In this document: positions 16,532 through 25,502 of the stretch, in pieces
How the letters are laid out: each line of letters opens with the position of its first letter
How positions within the stretch are numbered: position 1 is the stretch's first letter
NCBI RefSeq assembly: GCF_037201975.1
Contig: NZ_CP147520.1
Location: forward strand, 2,356,001-2,420,000
Direction of reading: 5' to 3'
Length of the DNA stretch: 64,000 nucleotides
From: Streptomyces sp. TG1A-60
Lineage (GTDB): Bacteria > Actinomycetota > Actinomycetes > Streptomycetales > Streptomycetaceae
Made by a program: the position numbers and the translations under genes
The notes under the pieces: generated by a model
Database searches by the model: none
The model's input: the letters and a program-made list of their open reading frames with translations, nothing else
Told to the model about the DNA's origin: nothing

Positions 16532-16884
16532 GGGGGATCGACTCCTTCGAGGCAGTACGGAGTACGGAAACGGAAGGTTTGCGAGACTCCCCCACTGCCG
16601 GAAGGGCGTGGGAGGTGCCCTCAGAGGGCCGGGGAGCGAAGCCGCAGGGATTGCCTGCCTCGGGCTCCGGCTCACGACCGCCATACGCTGGATCGAGCGA
16701 GACGTTCGGCTCCTACAACGCTAAGCGAGGCCGGGGCATCTGTCTCCACAGTTAGTCGGACTTCCTACTATCTGAGACGGTGGATTGGGTCACACCCGCC
16801 TGACCTGCGCTTTCCCTCCGTACAGCAGCCGCCCCCGCCCCCGGCTTCGGACCGGGGACGGGGGCGGAGGCGGGGCCTCGCACG
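16532..16884. other. Intergenic region between pruA and the 43-residue gene
   Basis: 353 bases without a gene. It contains the pruA terminator (16829-16867) and presumably the promoter of the 43-residue gene. No RNA gene was found. Confidence 0.5.
16829..16867 (-). terminator. Terminator downstream of pruA
   Basis: G/C-rich imperfect stem CCGCCCCCGCCCCCGG / CCGGGGACGGGGGCGG with one internal mismatch and an 8-base loop, about 18 bases after the pruA stop. Confidence 0.7.
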
Positions 16885-18516
16885 TCAGCCCATGTGCGGG
16901 TACGTGTAGTCCGTCGGCGGGACCAGGGTCTCCTTGATGGCGCGGGTCAGGGTCCAGCGCATCAGGTTCTGCGGGGCGCCGGCCTTGTCGTTGGTGCCGG
17001 AGGCGCGGCCCCCGCCGAAGGGCTGCTGGCCGACGACGGCGCCGGTGCACTTGTCGTTGATGTAGAAGTTGCCGGCCGCGTAGCGGAGCTTGTCCATCGT
17101 GTACGCCGCCGCCGCGCGGTCACCGGAGATGACCGAGCCGGTGAGCGCGTAGGCGGACACCGACTCCATCTGGGTCAGCATCTTCTCGTAGGCGTCGTCC
17201 TCGTAGACGTGCACGGCGAGGAACGGACCGAAGTACTCCGTGGTGAAGACCTCGTTCTCCGGGTCGGCGCACTCGACGACGGTCGGGCGGACGAAATAGC
17301 CCACCGAGTCGTCGTAGGAGCCGCCCGCGACGATCGTGCAGGCCGGGTCGGACTTCGCGCGGTCGATCGCGGCCTTGTTCTTGGCGAAGGCGCGCTCGTC
17401 GATGACGGCACCGATGAAGTTGGAGAGGTCCGTGACATCCCCCATGGTCAGGTAGTCGACCTCGGCGGCGAACTCCTCCTTGAAACCGGAGTTCCAGATC
17501 GACGCCGGGATGTAGGCCCGGGAGGTCGCCGAGCACTTCTGGCCCTGGTACTCGAAGGCACCGCGGGTCAGCGCGGTCTTGAGGATCGCCTGGTCGGCGC
17601 TGGGGTGGGCGACCACGAAGTCCTTGCCGCCGGTCTCGCCGACCAGACGCGGGTAGGAGCGGTACTTCTCGATGTTGTTGCCGACCGTCTTCCACAGGTA
17701 CTGGAAGGTCTTGGTCGAGCCGGTGAAGTGGATGCCGGCGAGGTCACGGTGGTTCAGGGCGACCTCGGACACCTCGATGCCGTCGCCGGTGACGAGGTTG
17801 ATGACTCCCTTGGGCAGTCCGGCCTCCTCCAGCAGCCGCATGAGGAGGACGGCCGCGTGGGTCTGCGTCGGGGAGGGCTTCCACACGACCACGTTGCCCA
17901 TGAGGGCCGGCGCGGTCGGCAGGTTGCCCGCGATCGCCGTGAAGTTGAACGGGGTGATCGCGTAGACGAAGCCCTCCAGCGGGCGGTGGTCGAGGCGGTT
18001 CCAGACGCCCGGGGAGTTCGCCGGGGGCTGCCCGGCGAGCAGGTCGCGGGCGTACTGGACATTGAAGCGCCAGAAGTCGATCAGCTCGCAGGGCGTGTCG
18101 ATCTCGGCCTGCTGGGCGGTCTTCGACTGGCCGAGCATGGTGGAGGCGGCCAGCGTCTCGCGCCAGGGGCCGGCCAGCAGTTCGGCGGCGCGCAGGATGA
18201 TCGCGGCGCGGTCGTCGAAGGCCATCGCGCGCCAGGCGGGCGCGGCGGCGAGCGCCGCGTCGACGGCGTCCTGGGCGTCCTGCCGGGTGGCGTTGCCGTA
18301 CGTGCCGAGGCGGGCCTTGTGGTTGTGCGGCTGCACGACGTCGAAGCGTTCGCCGCCACCCATCCGCTTCTCGCCGCCGATGGTCATCGGCAGGTCGATC
18401 GGGTTCTCGGCCAGCTCCTTCAGCTTGACCTCCAGCCGGGCGCGCTCGGGCGAGCCGGGGGCATAGCCGTGCACCGGCTCGTTGACGGGGGTGGGGACCT
18501 GGGTCACAGCGTCCAT
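16885..18516 (-). CDS. pruA: 1-pyrroline-5-carboxylate dehydrogenase
   Basis: A 543-residue aldehyde dehydrogenase that oxidises pyrroline-5-carboxylate/glutamate semialdehyde to glutamate, the second step of proline catabolism. Catalytic landmarks: oxyanion Asn in TPFNFT (~191), general base Glu in VGETGGKD (~294) and nucleophile Cys in YQGQKCSATSR (~328). HFTGSTKTFQYLWK and EVFTTEYFGPFLAVHVY fit the P5CDH family. ATG 18516 gives MDAVTQVPTPVNEPVHGYAPG. It follows putA in the same direction (170-base gap) and is probably co-expressed with it. Confidence 0.96.
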   Translation of the reverse strand: MDAVTQVPTPVNEPVHGYAPGSPERARLEVKLKELAENPIDLPMTIGGEKRMGGGERFDVVQPHNHKARLGTYGNATRQDAQDAVDAALAAAPAWRAMAFDDRAAIILRAAELLAGPWRETLAASTMLGQSKTAQQAEIDTPCELIDFWRFNVQYARDLLAGQPPANSPGVWNRLDHRPLEGFVYAITPFNFTAIAGNLPTAPALMGNVVVWKPSPTQTHAAVLLMRLLEEAGLPKGVINLVTGDGIEVSEVALNHRDLAGIHFTGSTKTFQYLWKTVGNNIEKYRSYPRLVGETGGKDFVVAHPSADQAILKTALTRGAFEYQGQKCSATSRAYIPASIWNSGFKEEFAAEVDYLTMGDVTDLSNFIGAVIDERAFAKNKAAIDRAKSDPACTIVAGGSYDDSVGYFVRPTVVECADPENEVFTTEYFGPFLAVHVYEDDAYEKMLTQMESVSAYALTGSVISGDRAAAAYTMDKLRYAAGNFYINDKCTGAVVGQQPFGGGRASGTNDKAGAPQNLMRWTLTRAIKETLVPPTDYTYPHMG

Positions 18517-18554
18517 GAGTTCCGTAACTCCTTACTGAGCGGGTGGTTGAGGGC

Positions 18555-18623
18555 TCAGCCCTTGCTGACCATCGAGCGGACGAGGAAGCGTGGGTCCGCC
18601 GCTTCCTCCGCCGACCGGCACAT
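18555..18623 (-). pseudogene. Duplicate of the proline dehydrogenase C-terminus
   Basis: Minus-strand frame from ATG 18623 to TGA 18555 encodes 22 residues ending EEAADPRFLVRSMVSKG. This closely parallels the putA C-terminus EKPANLRFFARSMMTRG (8 of 17 identical, others similar). It sits between pruA and putA and looks like what remains of a second putA copy or of a tandem duplication of its 3' end. It could also be a translated micro-ORF. Confidence 0.5.
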
Positions 18624-18686
18624 GCCGGGTCTTCCCGGGGGACTGCCTCCGGGCCCCTGGCAGAACATCGCGGTGGCCGCCATGTC

Positions 18687-19613
18687 TCAGCCTCGGGTCA
18701 TCATGCTGCGGGCGAAGAAGCGCAGATTGGCCGGCTTCTCCGCCAACCGTCGCATGAAGTAGCCGTACCAGTCGGTGCCGTACGCGGTGTAGACGCGCAT
18801 CCGATGCCCCTCGGCGGCGAGCCGCAGGTGTTCGTCGGTGCGGATGCCGAACAGCATCTGGAACTCGTACTCGTCGAGTTTGCGCCCCGCACGGCGGGCG
18901 AGTTCCTGGGTGAGGGCGATGAGGCGCGGGTCGTGGGACCCGATCATCGGGTACCCCTCCCCCGCCATGAGGATCTTCAGAACGCGTACGTACGCCTTGT
19001 CGATCTCGGCCTTCTGTTGGAAGGCGACGGAGGCGGGCTCCTTGTAGGCGCCCTTGACCAGCCGGACGCGACTGCCGTTCTCGGCGAGCCGGCGGGCGTC
19101 GGACTCGGTGCGGAAGAGGTAGGACTGGATGACGCAGCCGGTCTGCGGGAAGTCCCGGCGCAGTTCGTCGTGGATGGCGAACATCGAGTCGAGGGTGGTG
19201 TGGTCCTCCGCGTCGAGCGTGACCGTCGTACCGATCGCGGCGGCGGCCTCGACGACCGGGCGGACGTTGGCGAGCGCCAGCCCGTGCCCGCCGGGGAGCG
19301 CCTGTCCGAACAGGGACAGCTTCACCGACATCTCGGCGCGCTCGCCGAGCTCCAGCTGCTTCAGCCGGTCGACCAGCTCCAGGTAGGCGTCGCGGGCGGC
19401 GGCGGCCTGCTCGGGGCGGGTGATGTCCTCGCCGACGACGTCCAGCGTCACTTCGAGGCCCTGGTCGGTGAGACTCCGCACGACCGGGACGATGTCGTCG
19501 ACCCGTTCGCCGGGGATGAAACGGTCGACGACCTGCTTGGTCACAGGCGCCGCCGCGATCATGCGGCGCATCCGGTCGCTGCGCGACGCGGCGAGAATCA
19601 CGGGACCCAGCAC
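18687..19613 (-). CDS. putA: Proline dehydrogenase (monofunctional PutA)
   Basis: A 308-residue FAD-dependent proline dehydrogenase of the PutA/PRODH barrel type; oxidises proline to pyrroline-5-carboxylate at the membrane face. The motifs MSVKLSLFGQ, TVTLDAEDHTT, VIQSYLFRTESDARRL, RLVKGAYKEP, GSHDPRLI and YEFQMLFGIR run in the normal order. GTG 19613 (Val-Leu-Gly-Pro-Val-Ile-Leu) has GGAGG seven bases upstream, and the recalled S. coelicolor protein starts at the same LGPVILAASRSDRMRR. It is divergent from the PucR-type regulator 213 bases away, the likely activator of this operon. Confidence 0.95.
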   Translation of the reverse strand: MLGPVILAASRSDRMRRMIAAAPVTKQVVDRFIPGERVDDIVPVVRSLTDQGLEVTLDVVGEDITRPEQAAAARDAYLELVDRLKQLELGERAEMSVKLSLFGQALPGGHGLALANVRPVVEAAAAIGTTVTLDAEDHTTLDSMFAIHDELRRDFPQTGCVIQSYLFRTESDARRLAENGSRVRLVKGAYKEPASVAFQQKAEIDKAYVRVLKILMAGEGYPMIGSHDPRLIALTQELARRAGRKLDEYEFQMLFGIRTDEHLRLAAEGHRMRVYTAYGTDWYGYFMRRLAEKPANLRFFARSMMTRG

Positions 19614-19826
19614 GGGGCACCTCCACAACGGGACCAAGTGGGCCGCGACCCGACGTTTCGGGTACGGCACGGAGAACCACCGTGAAACCTAAGGATCCCT
19701 CCGATCGTCGGCCATCGACAGCTGTCACGCATCCGTGCCCTGGATCTCAGACATCTGTATGAAGGAGGGTGGACAACGCGGGAGAATGCGTGACGGACGT
19801 TCTCAAGGCAGACGCGGGTACGGGCG

Positions 19827-21071
19827 GTGGAGACGGTGACAGGCGTAGGCGGTACCGGTACCGGTGGCGGCGGTGGCGGGCGCGGCGAGTACCAGGAGCT
19901 CGTCGACGAGATCTCGGGGCTGCTCGGCGCTCCGGCGACGCTGGAGAACCGCGACTTCGAGCTGATCGCCTTCGGCGCGTACGACAGTGAGGGCGACCTC
20001 GACCCGTCGGCCCTGGACCCCGTGCGCACCCGCTCGATCCTGTCGCGCCGCTCGACGGCGGCGGTGCGGGAGTGGTTCGAGGGCTTCGGCATCACACGGG
20101 CGACCGCCCCGGTCCGGATCCCGCCCACCCCCGAGGCGGGGGTTCTGCGCGGCCGTATCTGTCTGCCGGTACGCCATCGGGGTGTCGTCCTCGGTTACGT
20201 CTGGCTGCTGGACGGCGACCCGGGCCCCACCGACGGGCAACTGTCCGCCGCGATGGCGGTCGCCTCCCGCATCGGCGCCCTCCTCGCCGACGAGGCCCAG
20301 GCGGGCGCCGACCTCACCCGGGAGCTGCGTGCGGTGCTCACCGCCGAGCGCGGCTGGGAGCGCGATATGGCCGTCGCGGAGCTGCGCACGGCCCTCGGAC
20401 CGCGCGGCGACGGCGTCCACACGATGGTGTGTGTGGCCCCCTGGCCGTCCGGCGACCCGGGCGACGCCCCGTCCTTCCGTACGGTGGCGGGGGTGACCGC
20501 GCTGTGCACGGTGCCGTGGGGCGGGGCCGACCAGTGCCTGGCCCTGCTGGTGCGGCTCCGCGCGACGGACGTACCGGCCCCGGCGCTCACCGCCGCCACC
20601 CGGCTACTGGAGCGCGCGGGCCCGGCCGCGGCGGCCGGGGTGGCGGGCGTCCGTACGGGCCTCGCCGAACTGGACACCGCCTGGCGCGAGGCCTCGGCGG
20701 CGGCCCGTGCGGTGCTGGCGGAGTCCCGCCTCGGTCCGATCGCCGAGTGGCGCTCCATCGGCCCGTACCGCCTGCTGACCGCCCTCCCCCCGCACGCTCC
20801 CGAGGACCCGGCCGTGCGTCCCCTGCTCACCTCCGCCCACCGCGAACTCGCCCGCACCGCCGAGGTGTTCCTCGACTGCGCCGGCCAGGCCGGCCGCACC
20901 GCCGCCGAGCTCGCCATCCACCGCCAGACCCTCTACTACCGCCTCTCCCGGGTGGAACAGCTCACCGGCCTCGACCTGGACGACGGCGAGGACCGCCTCC
21001 TCCTGCACATGGCACTGAAGGGGGCGCGGCTCCGAGGCACCCGCCGGGGTGGCGCGAATGCACGCTTCTGA
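19827..21071 (+). CDS. PucR-family transcriptional regulator (probable putA-pruA activator)
   Basis: About 414 residues. It has an N-terminal sensor-like region ([34 protein letters not shown]), a central GGDEF-like/CdaR region and a C-terminal PucR helix-turn-helix: [21 protein letters not shown] followed by [18 protein letters not shown]. PucR proteins activate catabolic operons in response to substrate, and this gene is divergent from putA. The start is uncertain. GTG 19827 and GTG 19836 are in frame; GTG 19790 has a better ribosome site but lies in another frame ([13 protein letters not shown]). The first ~20 residues are a Gly/Thr repeat. The stop overlaps the Zur-like box. Confidence 0.85.
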   Translation: METVTGVGGTGTGGGGGGRGEYQELVDEISGLLGAPATLENRDFELIAFGAYDSEGDLDPSALDPVRTRSILSRRSTAAVREWFEGFGITRATAPVRIPPTPEAGVLRGRICLPVRHRGVVLGYVWLLDGDPGPTDGQLSAAMAVASRIGALLADEAQAGADLTRELRAVLTAERGWERDMAVAELRTALGPRGDGVHTMVCVAPWPSGDPGDAPSFRTVAGVTALCTVPWGGADQCLALLVRLRATDVPAPALTAATRLLERAGPAAAAGVAGVRTGLAELDTAWREASAAARAVLAESRLGPIAEWRSIGPYRLLTALPPHAPEDPAVRPLLTSAHRELARTAEVFLDCAGQAGRTAAELAIHRQTLYYRLSRVEQLTGLDLDDGEDRLLLHMALKGARLRGTRRGGANARF

Positions 21072-21083
21072 AAATGATTGTCA
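21069..21083 (+). promoter_or_regulatory. Zur/Fur-type operator
   Basis: TGAAAAT-G-ATTGTCA is a 7-1-7 palindrome with a single mismatch to a perfect Fur-family box and fits the Streptomyces Zur consensus as I know it. It begins on the TGA stop of the regulator gene and lies 58 bases before the start of the ABC operon. Zinc-dependent repression of that operon is the inference. Confidence 0.6.
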
Positions 21084-21140
21084 TCATGCTACGGTCAGTG
21101 CACGTTCAACCTTTAACCACGCCTTTACTCGGAGTGTCCC

Positions 21141-22637
21141 GTGCGCCTCCCCGCCCGTTTCGTCCCTCTCACCGCGGTCACCACCGCGGCCTCCGCCCTG
21201 CTCACGGGCTGCTTCTCGTCGACGGGCCCGGCGGAGGACTCCGCCGCCGGGGAGGGCAGGCGGATCCGTGTCGCGATGATGCAGCCGCCCCGCTCGGGCC
21301 TGACGCCGCTGTCCGACGACGCGTTCAAGCTGTCGCGGTGGTCGACCGCGGAGACCCTGGTGAAGCTGAACGCGGAGGGCGACGCGCAGCCCGCGCTGGC
21401 CACCGAGTGGAAGCAGTCGGGCAAGAACTGGACGTTCACGCTCCGGGAGGGGGTGACCTTCCACGACGGGACGAAGCTGACCGGCGAGGCCGTCGTGAAG
21501 TCCCTCACCGTGGCGGCCGCCGCCTCCCCCAAACCCCGCATCCTCGACGGCGTCGACCTGACGGCGAAGGCCGACGGTGACACCGTCACCGTCACCACGG
21601 CCACCGAGGACCCGCTGGTCCCGCAGCGCCTCAGCTCGCCGCAGCTGTCGATCCTCGCGGCGAAGGCGTACGACGGGAAGACAGTCGATCCGGTGGGCGC
21701 CGGCACCGGCCCCTTCGAACTGACCAAGGTCAACGGCACCTCCTCCGCCTCCCTCGACCGCTACGACGACTACTGGGACGGCAGGGCGAAGGCCCCCGGC
21801 ATCGACGTGAAGTTCGTGCCGGACGGCACCGCCCGCGCGGCCTCCCTGCGCAGCGGCGAGGCCGACATCGTCGAGTCGGTCCCCGTGTCGCAGGCCGCCG
21901 TACTCGACCAGGACCTGATCACCGAGGTCCCGATGCCCCGCACCAACACCCTCTACCTGAACACCGAGAAGGGCGTTTTCACGGACGCCTCCCTGCGCGC
22001 CGCCGCCCGCGAGGCCCTCGACACCAAGTCGATCGTCGAGGGTGTGTACGAGGGCCGTGCCGACGTGGCCGAGGGGCTGCTCGGGCCCGCGCTCCCCTGG
22101 GCCGCCGAGCTGCGGTCGACGGTGAAGCGCGCCGAGGCCGGTGACCCCGCCGGCAAGTCGATCACCATCGGTACGTTCACCGACCGCGCCGAACTGCCCG
22201 AGGTCGCCGCCGCGCTCCAGCAGCAGCTGCAGAAAGCCGGGTTCAAGGTGAAGCTCGACGTACGCGAATACGCCAACATCGAATCCGACGCGCTGGCGGG
22301 CGAGTTCGACGCCTTCATCCTCTCCCGCGCGACCGTACTCGACTCCGGCGACCCGGCCGCGTACCTCTACAGCGACTTCGCCTCCGACGGCTCCTTCAAC
22401 ATCTCCCAGCTCGCCGACAAGACCGTCGACAAGGCCCTCGACAAAGCCTCCGACACCGCCGCCGGCGATGCCCGCCGCCAGGCCGTCATCGACGCCGAGG
22501 CCGCCGTCCTGCGCACCGACGCCGCCGTGCCGATGCTCCACGAGCGCGTCATCCAGGGCGACGCCGCCGGAGTCGTGGACGCGGCGCACGACCCGCGCGA
22601 GCGGGAGCTGGTCACGGCGGACACCTACGTCAAGTGA
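21141..22637 (+). CDS. Substrate-binding lipoprotein of an Opp/Nik-type ABC importer
   Basis: A 498-residue SBP_bac_5 protein. The lipoprotein signal is MRLPARFVPLTAVTTAASAL with lipobox LLTGC at residues ~20-24. Family blocks are AETLVKLNAEGDAQPALATEW, WTFTLREGVTFHDGTKLTGE and GTGPFELTKVNGTSSASLDR. GTG 21141 has GGAG six bases upstream. It opens a four-gene operon (binding protein, fused permease, two ATPases) under a Zur-like box. This class carries peptides, nickel or metal-metallophore complexes; the operator makes a metallophore or zinc-linked ligand plausible, but the ligand cannot be read from sequence. Confidence 0.9.
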   Translation: MRLPARFVPLTAVTTAASALLTGCFSSTGPAEDSAAGEGRRIRVAMMQPPRSGLTPLSDDAFKLSRWSTAETLVKLNAEGDAQPALATEWKQSGKNWTFTLREGVTFHDGTKLTGEAVVKSLTVAAAASPKPRILDGVDLTAKADGDTVTVTTATEDPLVPQRLSSPQLSILAAKAYDGKTVDPVGAGTGPFELTKVNGTSSASLDRYDDYWDGRAKAPGIDVKFVPDGTARAASLRSGEADIVESVPVSQAAVLDQDLITEVPMPRTNTLYLNTEKGVFTDASLRAAAREALDTKSIVEGVYEGRADVAEGLLGPALPWAAELRSTVKRAEAGDPAGKSITIGTFTDRAELPEVAAALQQQLQKAGFKVKLDVREYANIESDALAGEFDAFILSRATVLDSGDPAAYLYSDFASDGSFNISQLADKTVDKALDKASDTAAGDARRQAVIDAEAAVLRTDAAVPMLHERVIQGDAAGVVDAAHDPRERELVTADTYVK

Positions 22638-24454
22638 AGCGTTCCGTAAGGAAGTCGGTCGGCCCCTCCGGGTCGGCCCGCTTCGTCTGTCTGATCGCCG
22701 TGCTGGCCGTCGTGGGTCTGCTGCCGTGGCTGTCCGGCCGTGACCCCGCGCTGACCGTGCTGCGCGCCCGGTCCGCCGAGCAGGAGGCCACTCCCGAGGC
22801 CCTGGCCGCGATCCGCGAGGACCTGGGCCTGGGCGCCGGTCCCCTTTCCCTGCTGGGGGACTGGGCCTCCGGCCTGCTGCGCGGTGACCTCGGCACGTCG
22901 TGGGTCTCCGGCACCGACGTGCTCCCCTCGGTCGTCTCCGGCCTCCAGGTCTCCCTCGGTCTCATGGGCGCCGCCTTCGCCGTCGCGGTGCTGCTGGCCT
23001 GCGCGCTGGTCGCCCCGGTGCTCGTCCGGAGCCGGGGGTCGGCCGGCGCGTTCGCCGCGATGCTCGCCGCCGTGCCCGAATTCCTGCTGGCCACGGTCGC
23101 GTTGCTGGTGTGCGGGGTGTGGCTGGGCTGGCTGCCGACGGCGGGCTGGGCGGGACCCGAGTACCTGGTCCTGCCCGCGATCGCCCTCGGCGTCCCGGCC
23201 GGCGGTCTGCTGGGCCGCCTGGTCGCGGACGCGCTGCCCGCCGTGCTCGACGAACGCTGGGTGGAGCTGTGGCGCGGCGCGGGCGTGGGCCGGGCCCGCG
23301 TCTGGACCGCCGCGCTGCGCCGCGTACTGCCGCCCCTGGTACCGCAGTTCGGCATGGTCGCCGTCGGCCTGACGGGCGGCGCCGTCGCCGTGGAGACGGT
23401 GTTCGCGGTGCCCGGCATCGGCCGTACGGCACTGGGCGCCGCCAAGTCCCAGGACCTTCCCCTCCTGCAGGGCTCGGTCCTCGTCCTCCTCACGCTGGGC
23501 CTGGTCGCCGGCGCCCTGGCCGCACTCGTCCGGCGCCGGCTCCTCGGCCCGGCCCTGCGCGACGCGGGCCTCACCCTCCCGCCGGCCCGCCCGGTCCGCA
23601 CCCACCCGGCGGTACCCCTGGCCCTGGCGGCCGTCCTCCTGGTCACCATCGGCTGGGGCCTGCTGCGCGACCCGTACGCCGTGGACACCACCGCCCGTCT
23701 CCTCCCGCCGTCCTGGGTGCACCCGCTCGGCACGGACGGGCTCGGCCGTGACGTGCTGGCCCGCCTCGGCCACGGCGCCGCCTCCACGGTCGGCACCGCC
23801 GCGGCGGTCTGCGCGCTGAGTCTGCTGGTGTCCCTGGCGCTCGGCTTCGTGCCCGGCGTGGCCGCGGGCGCGGCGGACATCGCCAACGCCCTGCCCCCGG
23901 TGATCGTCGGCATCCTCGTCGCCGCGGCGGCCGGCCCCGGCACGGGCGGCGCGGCCCTCGCCGTGGCCGTGATCTCCTGGCCGGCCCTGTCCGCCCACGC
24001 GGCGGCACTGGTCCAGGAGGTCCGCGCGTCCACGTTCCTGACCGCCCAACGGGCCATCGGGGCGAGCCCGTCATGGATCCTCACCCGGCACGTCCTGCCG
24101 TCCGTCGCCGGGCCGGTCGCCCGCCACGCCGTCCTCCGCCTCCCGGGCATCGCCCTGGCCCTCGCCGCCCTCGGCTTCCTGGGGCTGGGCGCCCAACCGC
24201 CCACACCCGAGTGGGGGTTGCTCCTCGACGAGTCCCGCGCGTACGTGGAACGCGCCCCGTGGGCGGCCCTCGCCCCGGCGGTCGCCCTGGCCCTGCTGGC
24301 CGGGCTGGCGGTGTCGGGTGCGGCGTACGCGGAGGGGCAGCGCGGCCGGAGGACCGGCCGGCGCCGTGCCGTGAAAGCCACGAGGACCGTTCAGAACCCT
24401 ACGAACACGACCAGCGTGAAGACCGTGGCGGAGGAGGCCCCCGTTGACGTCTGA
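22634..24454 (+). CDS. Fused DppB-DppC-type ABC permease
   Basis: A 606-residue protein joining two permease halves that are separate genes in most Dpp/Opp/Nik systems. Half 1 (about 15-310) has the LGLGAGPLSLLGDWASGLLRGDLGTSW segment typical of DppB and the EAA-like loop WRGAGVGRARVWTAALRRVL, then VETVFAVPGIGRTAL. Half 2 (about 320-575) has HPLGTDGLGRDVLARL, typical of DppC, and the loop AIGASPSWILTRHVLPS. Roughly ten membrane helices are visible. The start GTG 22634 overlaps the preceding stop by four bases (GTGA), so translation is coupled. The tail (580-606) is polar. Confidence 0.9.
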   Translation: MKRSVRKSVGPSGSARFVCLIAVLAVVGLLPWLSGRDPALTVLRARSAEQEATPEALAAIREDLGLGAGPLSLLGDWASGLLRGDLGTSWVSGTDVLPSVVSGLQVSLGLMGAAFAVAVLLACALVAPVLVRSRGSAGAFAAMLAAVPEFLLATVALLVCGVWLGWLPTAGWAGPEYLVLPAIALGVPAGGLLGRLVADALPAVLDERWVELWRGAGVGRARVWTAALRRVLPPLVPQFGMVAVGLTGGAVAVETVFAVPGIGRTALGAAKSQDLPLLQGSVLVLLTLGLVAGALAALVRRRLLGPALRDAGLTLPPARPVRTHPAVPLALAAVLLVTIGWGLLRDPYAVDTTARLLPPSWVHPLGTDGLGRDVLARLGHGAASTVGTAAAVCALSLLVSLALGFVPGVAAGAADIANALPPVIVGILVAAAAGPGTGGAALAVAVISWPALSAHAAALVQEVRASTFLTAQRAIGASPSWILTRHVLPSVAGPVARHAVLRLPGIALALAALGFLGLGAQPPTPEWGLLLDESRAYVERAPWAALAPAVALALLAGLAVSGAAYAEGQRGRRTGRRRAVKATRTVQNPTNTTSVKTVAEEAPVDV

Positions 24455-25502
24455 CGACGTACTGCTGTCGGTGCGCGACCTGCGGATCGCGTTCGACGGG
24501 GTGGAGGCCGTGCGCGGTCTGTCCTTCGACGTCCGCCCGCGCGAAGTCCTCGCCCTCGTGGGCGAGTCGGGCGCGGGCAAGTCCCTCACGGCGCGGGCCC
24601 TGCTCGGGATGCTGCCCAAGGGCGCGACGACGAGCGGAACCGTACGGCTGCGTGGTGCGACGGATCTCGCCGCCCAGCGTGGCCGCCGTATCGCCCTCGT
24701 CCCCCAGGACGCCCTCTCCGCGCTCTCCCCCGTGCACCCCGTGGGCGACCAACTCGCCGCCGCCGTACGGTCGGTGGCCGGCGTCTCACGCAAGGAGGCC
24801 CGCGCCCGCGCGGTCGCCGCGCTCGACCGGGTGGGGATCCCCGACGCCGCACGCAAGGGGCGGGCGTATCCGCACGAGTACTCCGGCGGTATGCGCCAGC
24901 GCGCCGTGATCGCCATGGCGACGATCAACGAACCCGACGTCGTCGTCGCCGACGAACCCACGACCGCCCTCGACGCGGAGCTCCGGGAACAGGTGCTCCG
25001 GGTTCTCGGCGAGCAGCGCGAGGCTGTCGGCGCCGCGCTCGTGCTGGTCACCCACGACCTGGGCGTGGTCCGGGGACATGCCGACCGCGTGCTGGTCATG
25101 TACGCCGGCCGCCAGGTCGAACAGGGCACGGCGAAAGGGGTACTGGGCCACCCCCGGGCGCCGTACACGGTGGGGCTGCTGGCGTCACTGCCACCGGACG
25201 ACGGCGACACTGGTGCTGGTGCTGGTGCTGGTGCTGGTGCTGGTGCTGGTGCTGGTGACGATCCACTGCCCGGTGCGCGTCGGCGTCTCCGTCGGCTGCC
25301 CTCCATCCCCGGCTCTCCTCCCGCCCCCGACGCGCTCCCGCCCGGCTGCGCCTTCGCGCCGCGCTGTCCGCTCGTCGAGGACCGCTGCCGTCGCGAGGAA
25401 CCGCCGCTGTGGGCGGCCGACACCGGCCATGAGGTCGCCTGCCACCGCTGGAACGAAGTCCCGCACCCCACAACCGAGTTGTTCCTGGAGCAGCCCGCAT
25501 GA
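24444..25502 (+). CDS. ABC transporter ATPase (DppD/OppD type)
   Basis: 352 residues. Walker A is GESGAGKS (~39-46), the Q-loop VPQDALSALSPVHPVGDQL, the signature YSGGMRQR, Walker B VVVADEPTTALD and the H-loop VTHDLG. The C-terminal oligopeptide-transporter extension has the Cys cluster CAFAPRCPLVEDRC...VACH, which binds an Fe-S cluster in related OppD proteins. A (Gly-Ala)n run encoded by a hexanucleotide repeat (25210-25257) is inserted between the nucleotide-binding core and this extension. TTG 24444 follows GGAGGAG by a few bases and overlaps the permease gene by 11 bases. Confidence 0.92.
   Translation: MTSDDVLLSVRDLRIAFDGVEAVRGLSFDVRPREVLALVGESGAGKSLTARALLGMLPKGATTSGTVRLRGATDLAAQRGRRIALVPQDALSALSPVHPVGDQLAAAVRSVAGVSRKEARARAVAALDRVGIPDAARKGRAYPHEYSGGMRQRAVIAMATINEPDVVVADEPTTALDAELREQVLRVLGEQREAVGAALVLVTHDLGVVRGHADRVLVMYAGRQVEQGTAKGVLGHPRAPYTVGLLASLPPDDGDTGAGAGAGAGAGAGAGDDPLPGARRRLRRLPSIPGSPPAPDALPPGCAFAPRCPLVEDRCRREEPPLWAADTGHEVACHRWNEVPHPTTELFLEQPA
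25210..25257 (+). repeat. Eight tandem copies of CTGGTG inside the ATPase gene
   Basis: Exactly eight CTGGTG hexamers in a row (48 bases), coding Gly-Ala repeats. Uniform repeats of this type change copy number by slippage; here every change keeps frame and only alters linker length. Confidence 0.9.

Noticed and set aside
19790..19830. Possible frameshift at the start of the PucR-type gene
   Set aside because: GTG 19790 has a good ribosome site but joining it needs one base removed, with no homopolymer or family sequence to support it.
25210..25257. CRISPR-like or mobile repeat
   Set aside because: Repeats are contiguous hexamers without spacers and stay in frame inside a gene.
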